A stretch of 64,000 nt of DNA from Klebsiella pneumoniae (GTDB taxonomy: Bacteria; Pseudomonadota; Gammaproteobacteria; Enterobacterales; Enterobacteriaceae), in contig NZ_KN046818.1 of the NCBI RefSeq assembly GCF_000742135.1, positions 4,848,295-4,912,294 of the forward strand, read 5' to 3'. Made by a program: the position numbers and the translations under genes. Each line of letters begins with the position of its first letter. The first letter of the stretch is position 1. Below are positions 31,136 through 40,106 of this stretch, piece by piece. Under the pieces are notes generated by a model. That model did not search any database and was not told the DNA's origin. It was given only the letters and a program-made list of their open reading frames with translations.

Positions 31136-33256
31136 TTGTATCTGTTTGAAAGCCTGAATCAGCTGATTCAAAACTACCTGCCGGAAGACCAGATTAAGCG
31201 TCTGCGGCAGGCGTATCTCGTTGCACGTGACGCTCACGAGGGTCAGACACGTTCAAGCGGTGAACCCTATATCACGCACCCGGTCGCGGTAGCCTGCATT
31301 CTGGCCGAGATGAAGCTCGACTATGAAACGCTGATGGCCGCGCTGCTGCATGATGTGATTGAAGATACCCCCGCCACCTACCAGGACATGGAACAGCTTT
31401 TTGGTAAAAGCGTCGCCGAGCTGGTAGAGGGGGTGTCGAAACTTGATAAGCTCAAGTTCCGCGATAAGAAAGAGGCGCAGGCCGAAAACTTTCGCAAAAT
31501 GATCATGGCGATGGTGCAGGACATCCGCGTCATCCTCATCAAGCTTGCCGACCGCACCCACAACATGCGTACTCTGGGCTCGCTGCGCCCGGATAAACGC
31601 CGACGCATCGCCCGCGAAACCCTGGAAATTTACAGCCCGCTGGCGCACCGTTTAGGCATCCATCACATCAAAACCGAGCTCGAAGAGCTGGGCTTTGAAG
31701 CGCTGTACCCTAATCGCTACCGCGTCATTAAAGAGGTGGTCAAAGCGGCGCGCGGCAACCGTAAGGAGATGATTCAAAAGATCCTCTCCGAAATCGAAGG
31801 GCGTTTGCAGGAAGCGGGGATCCCCTGCCGCGTCAGCGGTCGCGAGAAGCATCTATACTCCATCTACTGTAAAATGGTGCTCAAAGAGCAACGTTTTCAC
31901 TCGATCATGGATATCTACGCCTTCCGCGTTATCGTCCATGATGCCGATATCTGCTATCGCGTGCTCGGCCAGATGCACAGCCTCTACAAACCGCGTCCGG
32001 GTCGTTTTAAAGACTACATCGCCATTCCGAAAGCTAACGGCTATCAGTCTTTGCACACCTCGATGATCGGCCCCCACGGCGTCCCGGTCGAGGTACAAAT
32101 TCGTACCGAAGACATGGACCAGATGGCGGAGATGGGGGTAGCGGCGCACTGGGCTTATAAAGAGCACGGCGGCGAAAGCAGCACCACCGCGCAAATCCGC
32201 GCTCAGCGCTGGATGCAAAGCCTGCTGGAGCTGCAGCAGAGCGCCGGTAGCTCGTTTGAATTTATCGAGAGCGTAAAATCCGATCTGTTCCCCGATGAGA
32301 TTTACGTTTTCACCCCGGAAGGGCGCATTGTCGAACTGCCTGCCGGCGCCACGCCGGTGGACTTCGCCTACGCGGTGCATACCGATATCGGTCATGCCTG
32401 CGTCGGCGCGCGCGTCGACCGTCAGCCCTATCCGCTGTCGCAGCCGCTCTCCAGCGGTCAGACTGTCGAAATTATCACCGCGCCGGGCGCTCGCCCGAAC
32501 GCCGCCTGGCTGAACTTTGTCGTCAGCTCGAAAGCGCGCGCCAAGATCCGTCAGCTGCTGAAAAACCTTAAGCGCGACGATTCGGTCAGCCTTGGCCGTC
32601 GTCTGCTCAATCACGCGCTGGGCGGAAGCCGCAAACTCGCCGAGATCCCACCGGAGAATATCCAGCGCGAACTCGATCGCATGAAGCTGGCCTCGCTTGA
32701 CGATCTGCTGGCGGAAATCGGTCTGGGCAACGCCATGAGCGTCGTGGTGGCAAAAAACCTGCAGCAGGGCGAAGCCGCTGCGGCGCCGGTGCCGGCCAAC
32801 GCGTCGAACCACGGTCATCTGCCAATCAAAGGCGCCGATGGCGTGTTGATCACCTTCGCCAAGTGCTGTCGTCCAATTCCAGGTGACCCGATTATCGCCC
32901 ACGTCAGCCCGGGTAAAGGGTTGGTTATCCACCATGAATCCTGTCGTAACATTCGCGGCTACCAGAAAGAGCCGGAGAAATTTATGGCGGTTGAGTGGGA
33001 TAAAGAGACCGCTCAGGAGTTCATCACCGAAATCAAGGTGGACATGTTTAACCACCAGGGCGCGCTGGCTAACCTGACGGCGGCGATCAACACCGCGTCT
33101 TCCAATATCCAGAGCCTGAATACGGAAGAGAAAGATGGCCGCGTATACAGCGCCTTTATCCGCCTGACCGCGCGCGACCGCGTGCATCTGGCGAATATCA
33201 TGCGCAAAATCCGCGTCATGCCGGACGTGATTAAAGTCACCCGTAACCGAAACTAG
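31136..33256 (+). CDS. spoT: (p)ppGpp synthetase/hydrolase SpoT, TTG start
   Basis: Bifunctional enzyme that degrades and, weakly, makes (p)ppGpp. The 706-residue protein is collinear with E. coli SpoT. The HD hydrolase domain (about residues 30-190) has HPVAVA and LLHDVIEDT. The synthetase domain (about 220-370) has GRVKDY-like GRFKDYIAIPKANGYQSLH, and the TGS domain has EIYVFTPEGRI. A zinc-finger-like CCRPIPGD and a C-terminal ACT domain close the protein. Translation starts at TTG 31136; no ATG precedes the conserved YLFESLNQL. It ends 4 bases before trmH. Confidence 0.97.
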   Translation: MYLFESLNQLIQNYLPEDQIKRLRQAYLVARDAHEGQTRSSGEPYITHPVAVACILAEMKLDYETLMAALLHDVIEDTPATYQDMEQLFGKSVAELVEGVSKLDKLKFRDKKEAQAENFRKMIMAMVQDIRVILIKLADRTHNMRTLGSLRPDKRRRIARETLEIYSPLAHRLGIHHIKTELEELGFEALYPNRYRVIKEVVKAARGNRKEMIQKILSEIEGRLQEAGIPCRVSGREKHLYSIYCKMVLKEQRFHSIMDIYAFRVIVHDADICYRVLGQMHSLYKPRPGRFKDYIAIPKANGYQSLHTSMIGPHGVPVEVQIRTEDMDQMAEMGVAAHWAYKEHGGESSTTAQIRAQRWMQSLLELQQSAGSSFEFIESVKSDLFPDEIYVFTPEGRIVELPAGATPVDFAYAVHTDIGHACVGARVDRQPYPLSQPLSSGQTVEIITAPGARPNAAWLNFVVSSKARAKIRQLLKNLKRDDSVSLGRRLLNHALGGSRKLAEIPPENIQRELDRMKLASLDDLLAEIGLGNAMSVVVAKNLQQGEAAAAPVPANASNHGHLPIKGADGVLITFAKCCRPIPGDPIIAHVSPGKGLVIHHESCRNIRGYQKEPEKFMAVEWDKETAQEFITEIKVDMFNHQGALANLTAAINTASSNIQSLNTEEKDGRVYSAFIRLTARDRVHLANIMRKIRVMPDVIKVTRNRN

Positions 33257-33260
33257 CTTT

Positions 33261-33950
33261 ATGAACTCAAAGCGCTACGAGCGTATCTGCGAGATGCTCG
33301 CCAGGCGTCAGCCTGACCTGACGGTCTGCATGGAGCAGGTCCATAAGCCTCATAACGTCTCTGCGGTCATCCGGACCGCAGATGCCGTTGGCGTACACGA
33401 AGTGCATGCCGTCTGGCCGAGCAGCCGGATGCGTACCATGGCCTCCGCCGCCGCGGGCAGCAACAGCTGGGTGCAGGTTAAAACCCACCGCACTATCGCA
33501 GATGCCGTCGGCCACCTGAAAGGCCAGGGCATGCAAATTCTCGCCACTCACCTTTCCGACAAAGCCATCGATTTTCGTGAAATCGACTATACGCGTCCAA
33601 CCTGCATCCTGATGGGTCAGGAAAAAACCGGCATCACCCAGGAAGCGCTGGCGCTGGCCGATCAGGACATCATTATCCCGATGATCGGCATGGTGCAGTC
33701 GCTGAACGTCTCCGTCGCCTCGGCGCTGATCCTCTACGAGGCGCAGCGCCAGCGGCAGAATGCCGGGATGTACCAACGCGCCAACAGCATGCTGCCGCCG
33801 CAAGAGCAGCAGCGCCTGCTGTTCGAAGGCGGCTATCCGGTGCTGGCCCGCGTCGCCCGACAAAAAGGTCTGCCTTACCCCCACGTTAACGAGCAGGGCG
33901 AAGTGGAAGCCGATGCCGCGTGGTGGGCTACCATGCAGGCTGCGAGGTAA
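33261..33950 (+). CDS. trmH: tRNA (guanosine(18)-2'-O)-methyltransferase TrmH
   Basis: SPOUT methyltransferase that modifies G18 in the tRNA D-loop. The 229-residue protein has the three SPOUT motifs: HKPHNVSAVIRTADAVG, CILMGQEKTGIT and IPMIGMVQSLNVSVASALIL, which form the knotted cofactor site. It lies between spoT (4 bases) and recG (5 bases). Confidence 0.97.
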   Translation: MNSKRYERICEMLARRQPDLTVCMEQVHKPHNVSAVIRTADAVGVHEVHAVWPSSRMRTMASAAAGSNSWVQVKTHRTIADAVGHLKGQGMQILATHLSDKAIDFREIDYTRPTCILMGQEKTGITQEALALADQDIIIPMIGMVQSLNVSVASALILYEAQRQRQNAGMYQRANSMLPPQEQQRLLFEGGYPVLARVARQKGLPYPHVNEQGEVEADAAWWATMQAAR

Positions 33951-33955
33951 ACCCA

Positions 33956-36037
33956 ATGTCAGGCCGCCTGTTAGATGCCGTTCCGCTCAGTTCACTCACC
34001 GGTGTGGGCGCTGCGCAGAGCAGCAAACTGGCGAAGATTGGCCTGCATACGGTACAGGATCTGCTGCTGCACCTGCCTTTACGCTACGAAGATCGCACCC
34101 ATCTTTACCCGATAGCCGAGCTACTTCCCGGAGTTTATGCCACCGTGGAAGGTGAAGTGCTCAACAGCAATATCACCTTCGGCGGCCGGCGGATGATGAC
34201 CTGCCAGATCAGCGATGGCACCGGCATCCTCACCATGCGCTTTTTCAACTTCAACGCGGCGATGAAAAACAGCCTCGCGACCGGTCGTCGGGTGCTGGCC
34301 TACGGTGAAGCCAAACGCGGTAAGTACGGCGCCGAGATGATCCACCCGGAATATCGCGTCCAGGGCGATATGAGTACTCCGGAGCTGCAGGAAACGTTAA
34401 CCCCAGTCTATCCGACCACCGAAGGCATCAAGCAGGCGACCCTGCGCAAGCTCACCGATCAGGCGCTTGAGCTCCTGGAAACCTGCGCGATTAGCGAACT
34501 CCTGCCGCCGGAGCTGGCGCAGGGGATGATGAGCCTGCCGGAGGCGCTGCGTACGCTGCACCGCCCGCCTCCCTCCTTGCAACTTAGCGAGCTGGAAAGC
34601 GGCAAGCACCCGGCGCAGCAGCGTCTGATTCTGGAAGAGCTGCTGGCGCATAACCTCAGCATGCTGGCGCTACGGGCAGGCGCCCAGCGCTATCACGCCC
34701 TGCCGCTCGGCGCCAACGATACCCTGAAAAACCAACTGCTGGCCTCCCTGCCCTTTAAGCCCACCGGCGCGCAGGCGCGGGTTACCGCCGAGATTGAACA
34801 CGATATGGCGCTGGACGTGCCGATGATGCGCCTGGTGCAGGGCGACGTTGGCTCCGGTAAAACGCTGGTCGCTGCCCTGGCCGCCTTGCGCGCTATCGTC
34901 CACGGCAAACAGGTGGCGCTGATGGCGCCCACCGAACTGCTTGCCGAGCAGCATGCCAATAACTTCCGCAGCTGGTTCGAACCGCTGGGTATTGAAGTCG
35001 GCTGGCTGGCGGGCAAACAGAAAGGCAAAGCCCGTCAGGCGCAGCAGGAGGCTATCGCCAGCGGCGAAGTGCAGATGATTGTCGGCACCCACGCCATCTT
35101 CCAGGAGCAGGTGCAGTTTAACGGCCTGGCGCTGGTGATTATTGACGAACAGCACCGCTTCGGCGTGCATCAGCGGCTGGCGCTGTGGGAGAAAGGTCAG
35201 CAGCAGGGATTCCACCCGCATCAGCTGATCATGACCGCCACCCCGATCCCCCGCACCCTGGCGATGACCGCCTACGCCGATCTGGACACCTCGATTATCG
35301 ACGAGCTGCCGCCAGGCCGAACTCCGGTGACCACTGTCGCCATCCCCGACACCCGGCGCAGCGATATTATCGACCGCGTGCGCAACGCCTGTACCCATGA
35401 AGGTCGCCAGGCCTATTGGGTCTGTACGCTGATTGAAGAGTCCGATCTGCTGGAAGCCCAGGCGGCGGAAGCCACCTGGGAAGAGCTCAAACTGGCGCTG
35501 CCGGAGCTCAATATCGGCCTCGTCCACGGGCGGATGAAACCGGCGGAGAAGCAGGCGGTGATGCAGGCCTTCAAGCAGGGCGAGATGCATCTGCTGGTAG
35601 CCACCACGGTGATTGAAGTCGGCGTCGACGTGCCTAACTCAAGCCTGATGATTATCGAAAACCCGGAACGTCTGGGTCTGGCGCAGCTGCACCAGCTCAG
35701 AGGGCGCGTTGGTCGCGGCGCGGTCGCTTCCCACTGCGTGCTACTCTATAAATCGCCGCTCTCCAAAACGGCGCAGAAACGTCTGCAGGTCCTGCGCGAC
35801 AGCAACGATGGTTTCGTCATTGCCCAGAAAGACCTCGAAATTCGCGGTCCCGGCGAGCTGCTCGGCACCCGCCAGACCGGCAACGCCGAATTTAAAGTGG
35901 CGGACTTACTGCGCGATCAGGCGATGATCCCCGATGTTCAACGCATTGCTCGCCACATTCATGAACGCTATCCGCTGCAGGCCCAGGCGCTTATCGAGCG
36001 CTGGATGCCGGAAACCGAACGCTATTCCAACGCGTAG
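33956..36037 (+). CDS. recG: ATP-dependent DNA helicase RecG
   Basis: Reverses stalled replication forks and processes Holliday junctions. The 693 residues equal the E. coli length. A wedge domain with an OB fold (about residues 60-150) is followed by helicase motifs: GDVGSGKT (Walker A), APTELLAEQH, IIDEQHRFG (DEQH box), MTATPIPRTLA and HQLRGRVGRG. The ATG at 33956 starts the conserved MSGRLLDAVPLSSLTGVG. It is the last gene of the gmk operon. In E. coli it converges on gltS; here it is followed by glpX. Confidence 0.97.
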   Translation: MSGRLLDAVPLSSLTGVGAAQSSKLAKIGLHTVQDLLLHLPLRYEDRTHLYPIAELLPGVYATVEGEVLNSNITFGGRRMMTCQISDGTGILTMRFFNFNAAMKNSLATGRRVLAYGEAKRGKYGAEMIHPEYRVQGDMSTPELQETLTPVYPTTEGIKQATLRKLTDQALELLETCAISELLPPELAQGMMSLPEALRTLHRPPPSLQLSELESGKHPAQQRLILEELLAHNLSMLALRAGAQRYHALPLGANDTLKNQLLASLPFKPTGAQARVTAEIEHDMALDVPMMRLVQGDVGSGKTLVAALAALRAIVHGKQVALMAPTELLAEQHANNFRSWFEPLGIEVGWLAGKQKGKARQAQQEAIASGEVQMIVGTHAIFQEQVQFNGLALVIIDEQHRFGVHQRLALWEKGQQQGFHPHQLIMTATPIPRTLAMTAYADLDTSIIDELPPGRTPVTTVAIPDTRRSDIIDRVRNACTHEGRQAYWVCTLIEESDLLEAQAAEATWEELKLALPELNIGLVHGRMKPAEKQAVMQAFKQGEMHLLVATTVIEVGVDVPNSSLMIIENPERLGLAQLHQLRGRVGRGAVASHCVLLYKSPLSKTAQKRLQVLRDSNDGFVIAQKDLEIRGPGELLGTRQTGNAEFKVADLLRDQAMIPDVQRIARHIHERYPLQAQALIERWMPETERYSNA

Positions 36038-36044
36038 CGCGCTT

Positions 36045-36067
36045 TTGCCGCGCTGCGGGCAATTTTT
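36045..36067 (+). terminator. Hairpin with T-run between recG and glpX
   Basis: A TTGCC/GGCAA stem with a GC-rich loop is followed by five T residues, 8 bases after recG and about 20 bases before the glpX start. It would limit read-through from the gmk-recG operon into glpX. It marks the left junction of the displaced block. Confidence 0.6.
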
Positions 36068-36085
36068 CTACACAACGAGTGGATT

Positions 36086-37096
36086 ATGAAACGAGAACTG
36101 GCCATCGAATTTTCGCGTGTCACCGAAGCCGCCGCGCTGGCGGGCTATAAATGGCTGGGCCGCGGCGATAAGAATACCGCCGACGGCGCAGCGGTTAACG
36201 CCATGCGCATTATGCTTAACCTCGTCAATATCGACGGCACCATCGTCATCGGCGAGGGCGAAATCGATGAAGCGCCGATGCTCTATATCGGCGAAAAAGT
36301 GGGTACCGGCAAGGGCGATGCGGTAGATATCGCCGTCGATCCCATCGAAGGCACCCGCATGACGGCGATGGGCCAGGCCAACGCCCTGGCGGTGATGGCG
36401 GTCGGCGATAAGGGCTGCTTCCTCAACGCGCCGGATATGTATATGGAAAAGCTGATCGTCGGCCCGGGCGCTAAAGGCGCTATCGACCTTAATCTGCCGC
36501 TGGAAGAGAACCTGCACAATATCGCCCGCGCCCTGAACAAGCCGCTGGGCGAGCTGACCGTCACCGTGCTGGCGAAACCGCGCCACGACGCGGTCATTGC
36601 CCAGCTGCAGCAGCTGGGCGTGCGCGTGTTCGCTATTCCCGATGGCGACGTCGCGGCCTCTATTCTCACCTGCATGCCGGATAGCGAAGTCGACGTACTG
36701 TACGGCATCGGCGGCGCGCCGGAAGGGGTGGTTTCCGCCGCGGTGATCCGCGCCCTCGACGGGGATATGCAGGGGCGCCTGCTGGCTCGCCACCACGTGA
36801 AGGGCGATAACGAAGAGAACCGCCGCATCGGTGAAAATGAGCTGGCGCGCTGCAAAACCATGGGCATTGAAGCGGGCAAAGTGCTGCGTCTGGATGAAAT
36901 GGCGCGCAGCGATAACGTCGTCTTCTCCGCCACCGGGATCACCAAAGGCGATCTGCTGGACGGCATCACCCGCAAGGGCAATATGGCCACCACCGAGACG
37001 CTGCTGATCCGCGGCAAGTCGCGCACTATCCGTCGTATCCAGTCGATTCATTACCTCGACCGTAAAGATCCGGACATTCAGCAGCACATCCTGTAA
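36086..37096 (+). CDS. glpX: Fructose-1,6-bisphosphatase class II GlpX
   Basis: Mn-dependent gluconeogenic phosphatase of 336 residues. The N-terminus MKRELAIEFSRVTEAAALAG, the metal site region GTIVIGEGEIDEAPM and the DPIEGTRMTA motif are those of GlpX. In E. coli it is the third gene of glpFKX under GlpR and CRP control. Here glpF and glpK lie 8-10 kb downstream and recG is immediately upstream, so glycerol control of glpX through the glp promoter should be lost. No good promoter fits in the 48-base gap; expression may depend on partial read-through. Confidence 0.95.
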   Translation: MKRELAIEFSRVTEAAALAGYKWLGRGDKNTADGAAVNAMRIMLNLVNIDGTIVIGEGEIDEAPMLYIGEKVGTGKGDAVDIAVDPIEGTRMTAMGQANALAVMAVGDKGCFLNAPDMYMEKLIVGPGAKGAIDLNLPLEENLHNIARALNKPLGELTVTVLAKPRHDAVIAQLQQLGVRVFAIPDGDVAASILTCMPDSEVDVLYGIGGAPEGVVSAAVIRALDGDMQGRLLARHHVKGDNEENRRIGENELARCKTMGIEAGKVLRLDEMARSDNVVFSATGITKGDLLDGITRKGNMATTETLLIRGKSRTIRRIQSIHYLDRKDPDIQQHIL

Positions 37097-37115
37097 TACC
37101 GCTTTTTCTCTCCCA

Positions 37116-37139
37116 GGCAACCGTCCGCAGGCGGTTGCC
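37116..37139 (+). terminator. Probable terminator after glpX
   Basis: An 8-bp perfect stem (GGCAACCG/CGGTTGCC) with an 8-base loop, followed by CTGTTCTTCGTTTAT. It lies 19 bases after the glpX stop. Confidence 0.65.
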
Positions 37140-37246
37140 CTGTTCTTCGTTTATATTTGATCAATAGAGCTTTCTTGCGCCTTCGGGGTGGAAATCTGGC
37201 TCGTCTGGACCGAAGATAAGGCATCGCTTGGCAACAGGAGAAGACG

Positions 37247-37993
37247 ATGGCGGACTGGGTTAGCGGCAAAGTGACAAAAGTGGAGTACTGGACGGACGCC
37301 TTGTTCAGTTTATACGTGCGGGCGCCTGTTCATCCGTTTACCGCCGGGCAATTTACCAAGCTCGGGCTGGAAATCGACGGCGAACGCGTGCAGCGCGCCT
37401 ACTCCTACGTCAACGCCCCCGGCAATCCCGACCTCGAGTTCTATTTGGTCACCGTCCCGGAAGGCAAGCTGAGCCCGCGTCTGGCGGCGCTGAAGCCGGG
37501 CGATGAAGTCCTGGTGGTGAGTGAAGCGGCAGGTTTCTTCGTCCTCGAGGAAGTACCGGATTGCGATACCCTGTGGATGCTGGCGACCGGCACTGCGCTG
37601 GGGCCGTACCTGTCAATTTTGCAGGAAGGCAAGGACCTTGAGCGCTTTAATAACCTGGTGCTGGTCCACGCCGTCCGCTACGCCGCGGACCTGAGCTATC
37701 TGCCGCTAATGCGCGAACTGGAGCAGCGCTACGCCGGTAAATTACGCATCCAGACGGTGGTCAGCCGCGAAACCGTGGAAGGCTCGCTGACCGGCCGGGT
37801 GCCGTTTCTGATTGAAACCGGCGCGCTGGAAGAGGCCGTCGGCCTGCCGATGACCACTGACACCAGCCATGTGATGCTGTGCGGCAACCCGCAAATGGTG
37901 CGCGATACCCAACAGCTGTTAAAAGAGACCCGGCAGATGACCAAACATCTGCGTCGCCGGCCAGGCCACATGACGGCTGAGCACTACTGGTAA
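37247..37993 (+). CDS. fpr: Ferredoxin/flavodoxin-NADP+ reductase Fpr
   Basis: FAD enzyme of 248 residues that passes electrons from NADPH to flavodoxin or ferredoxin; in E. coli it is induced by SoxS. FAD binding is shown by QRAYSYVNAP (RxYS motif), NADP binding by MLATGTALGPYLS and the CGNPQM segment, and the C-terminus ends in an aromatic residue (HYW), as typical. The start follows GGAGAAGACG. It keeps the E. coli glpX-fpr order. Its stop is directly next to the stop of the convergent yiiR. Confidence 0.96.
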   Translation: MADWVSGKVTKVEYWTDALFSLYVRAPVHPFTAGQFTKLGLEIDGERVQRAYSYVNAPGNPDLEFYLVTVPEGKLSPRLAALKPGDEVLVVSEAAGFFVLEEVPDCDTLWMLATGTALGPYLSILQEGKDLERFNNLVLVHAVRYAADLSYLPLMRELEQRYAGKLRIQTVVSRETVEGSLTGRVPFLIETGALEEAVGLPMTTDTSHVMLCGNPQMVRDTQQLLKETRQMTKHLRRRPGHMTAEHYW

Positions 37994-38422
37994 TCAGGCG
38001 TCCGCTTTCCAGCGCACGTCCTGGGTCTCCTTGCCGAACTTATTCTCGCCCTGGGTGCCGACAAACGCCCCCAGGTCGATCAACATCATGACGATAATCA
38101 ACGTCGGCACAAAGCGCCCGACGCCCCACTGCCAGACCTGCGGCAACATCGCCCAGTTCCCCGCCAGCAGCATCCACGCCAGAATCATCAGCAGCGCCCA
38201 AAGTCCGGATTTGCCGCGATCGTGCAGCCGCTTGACCACCACCGCCGCCGTCGGCCACAGCAGGCAGACGATAATAAACGCCGCCGTCTGCAGGTTGAGC
38301 AGATTGCTGCCTGCCAGGGTAAACAGGGCGCTCATGGTCACCAGCCAGATGGCAATCCAGATCCAGAAATCGCGGCGGCCAATGCGCCCTTTAATTGAGA
38401 ATAACCACTGCTGTAGGGTCAT
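37994..38422 (-). CDS. yiiR: DUF805 inner-membrane protein YiiR
   Basis: Small membrane protein of 142 residues with three or four hydrophobic segments and the DUF805 signature GRIGRRDFWIW at the N-terminus and KRLHDRGKSGLWAL in the middle. Function unknown. I chose M at 38422 (MTLQQWLFSIKGR) because it matches the E. coli start; the frame extends 20 residues upstream with an acidic, unlike sequence. Confidence 0.85.
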   Translation of the reverse strand: MTLQQWLFSIKGRIGRRDFWIWIAIWLVTMSALFTLAGSNLLNLQTAAFIIVCLLWPTAAVVVKRLHDRGKSGLWALLMILAWMLLAGNWAMLPQVWQWGVGRFVPTLIIVMMLIDLGAFVGTQGENKFGKETQDVRWKADA

Positions 38423-38534
38423 GCGTTTTTCCTTATCATCATCGTCTGCGTAGTTTACCCTGGCGTCGTGACTTTTTGACAAGCGCCGCGCTTCCCGATT
38501 TAATCGTCAGCAGGCAAAAAAAGGAACGACGGGC

Positions 38535-39137
38535 ATGAAGAAGTGGACAATTTTGTGGTTAAGTGGGCTGATGGGCCTTGCCGTCGGCCCGCACGCGTTG
38601 TCCGCAGAGAGCGAATCGACGACCGCGGCAGCGCCCTACCTGCTCGCCGGCGCGCCGAGCTTTGACCAGTCGATCAGTCAGTTCCGCGAGAAATTCAACG
38701 CCGATAACCCAAAGCTGCCTCTGAACGAATTCCGTTCCATCGCCACCAGTCGCGATCGGGCTAACCTGACCCGCGCCGCCAGCAAAATTAACGAAAATCT
38801 CTATGCCTCCACCGCGCTGGAGCGCGGCACGCTGAAGATCAAATCCATGCAGATCACCTGGCTGCCGATCCAGGGGCCGGAGCAAAAGGCGGCCAGGACC
38901 AAAGCGCTGGAGTATATGAGCGCCATGATCCGCGCCTTCGTGCCGACTTTTAGCCAGGCGCAAAGCCAGCAAAAACTGCAGAAACTGCTGGCCGCCGGCA
39001 AGGGCAAGCGCTACTTCGCCGATACCGAAGGCGCCGTGCGCTATGTGGTGGCAGATCATGGGGAAAAGGGCCTGACCTTCGCCATTGAACCGATTAAGCT
39101 GGCGCTATCTGAAACGCTGGAAGGTAACAATAAATGA
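38535..39137 (+). CDS. yiiQ: DUF1454 periplasmic protein YiiQ
   Basis: A 200-residue protein with a clear signal peptide (MKKWTILWLSGLMGLAVG ... ALSA). The mature part starts with PYLLAGAPSFDQSISQFREKF and corresponds to E. coli YiiQ. No enzyme motif is recognised. It is upstream of tpiA by about 110 bases on the same strand and, with yiiR, forms the conserved fpr-yiiR-yiiQ-tpiA neighbourhood. Confidence 0.88.
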   Translation: MKKWTILWLSGLMGLAVGPHALSAESESTTAAAPYLLAGAPSFDQSISQFREKFNADNPKLPLNEFRSIATSRDRANLTRAASKINENLYASTALERGTLKIKSMQITWLPIQGPEQKAARTKALEYMSAMIRAFVPTFSQAQSQQKLQKLLAAGKGKRYFADTEGAVRYVVADHGEKGLTFAIEPIKLALSETLEGNNK

Positions 39138-39246
39138 CAAAAAGCAAAGCCTTTCCAGTGACGAGTCTCTATACTGTTTCACAGACCATGCTGCCCTCTG
39201 GGGCGGCTATATTCCTTAATTCGCTTAAGTAGCGTGGAGAATTAAA

Positions 39247-40014
39247 ATGCGACATCCTTTAGTGATGGGTAACTGGAAACTGAACGGCAGCCGCCACATG
39301 GTAAACGAACTGGTTGCGAACCTGCGTACCGAGCTGGCTGGCGTAAGCGGCTGTGCAGTTGCCATCGCCCCGCCGGAAATGTATCTGGACCTGGCTAAGC
39401 GCGCGGCAGAAGGCAGCCACATTCACCTGGGCGCGCAGAACGTTGACGTGAACCTGTCCGGCGCATTCACCGGTGAAACCTCCGCCGAAATGCTGAAAGA
39501 TATCGGCGCGCAGTACATCATCATCGGCCACTCCGAGCGTCGTACCTACCACAAAGAATCCGACGAGCTGATCGCGAAGAAATTCGCGGTGCTGAAAGAG
39601 CAGGGTCTGACCCCGGTTCTGTGCATCGGTGAAACCGAAGCCGAAAACGAAGCGGGCAAAACGGAAGAAGTTTGCGCGCGTCAGATCGACGCAGTGCTGA
39701 AAACCCAGGGCGCTGCCGCTTTCGAAGGCGTGGTTATCGCTTACGAACCAGTATGGGCTATCGGTACCGGCAAATCAGCGACCCCGGCTCAGGCGCAGGC
39801 GGTGCACAAATTCATCCGTGACCACATTGCTAAAGCTGACGCCAAAATCGCTGAGCAAGTGATCATCCAGTACGGCGGTTCCGTTAACGCTGGCAACGCC
39901 GCAGAGCTGTTCACCCAGCCGGACATCGACGGCGCGCTGGTTGGCGGCGCCTCCCTGAAAGCTGACGCTTTCGCGGAGATCGTTAAAGCAGCAGAAGCAG
40001 CGAAAAAAGCGTAA
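39247..40014 (+). CDS. tpiA: Triosephosphate isomerase
   Basis: Interconverts dihydroxyacetone phosphate and glyceraldehyde 3-phosphate. The 255-residue barrel has all catalytic residues: NWKLNG (Asn/Lys at residues 9-13), IIGHSERR (His near residue 95), [16 protein letters not shown] (catalytic Glu and the mobile loop) and the phosphate-binding YGGSV and LVGGASL. Codon use is biased towards highly expressed codons. The start follows GTGGAGAATTAAA. Confidence 0.98.
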   Translation: MRHPLVMGNWKLNGSRHMVNELVANLRTELAGVSGCAVAIAPPEMYLDLAKRAAEGSHIHLGAQNVDVNLSGAFTGETSAEMLKDIGAQYIIIGHSERRTYHKESDELIAKKFAVLKEQGLTPVLCIGETEAENEAGKTEEVCARQIDAVLKTQGAAAFEGVVIAYEPVWAIGTGKSATPAQAQAVHKFIRDHIAKADAKIAEQVIIQYGGSVNAGNAAELFTQPDIDGALVGGASLKADAFAEIVKAAEAAKKA

Positions 40015-40065
40015 TTCGCTTTTCCCGGTGGCGACACGCGACCGGGTTGACTGACAAAACGTGGG

Positions 40066-40099
40066 AGCCCGGCCTAGCACAGCGCAAGCCGGGCTTTCT
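40066..40099 (+). terminator. Terminator after tpiA
   Basis: An AGCCCGGC/GCCGGGCT stem followed by TTTCTTTT, 51 bases after the tpiA stop. It lies between tpiA and the convergent transporter gene and could serve both. Confidence 0.8.
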
Positions 40100-40106
40100 T
40101 TTGCCG

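Noticed and set aside
31853-33187. Minus-strand ORF of 444 codons inside spoT
   Set aside because: Antisense shadow of the highly conserved SpoT frame.
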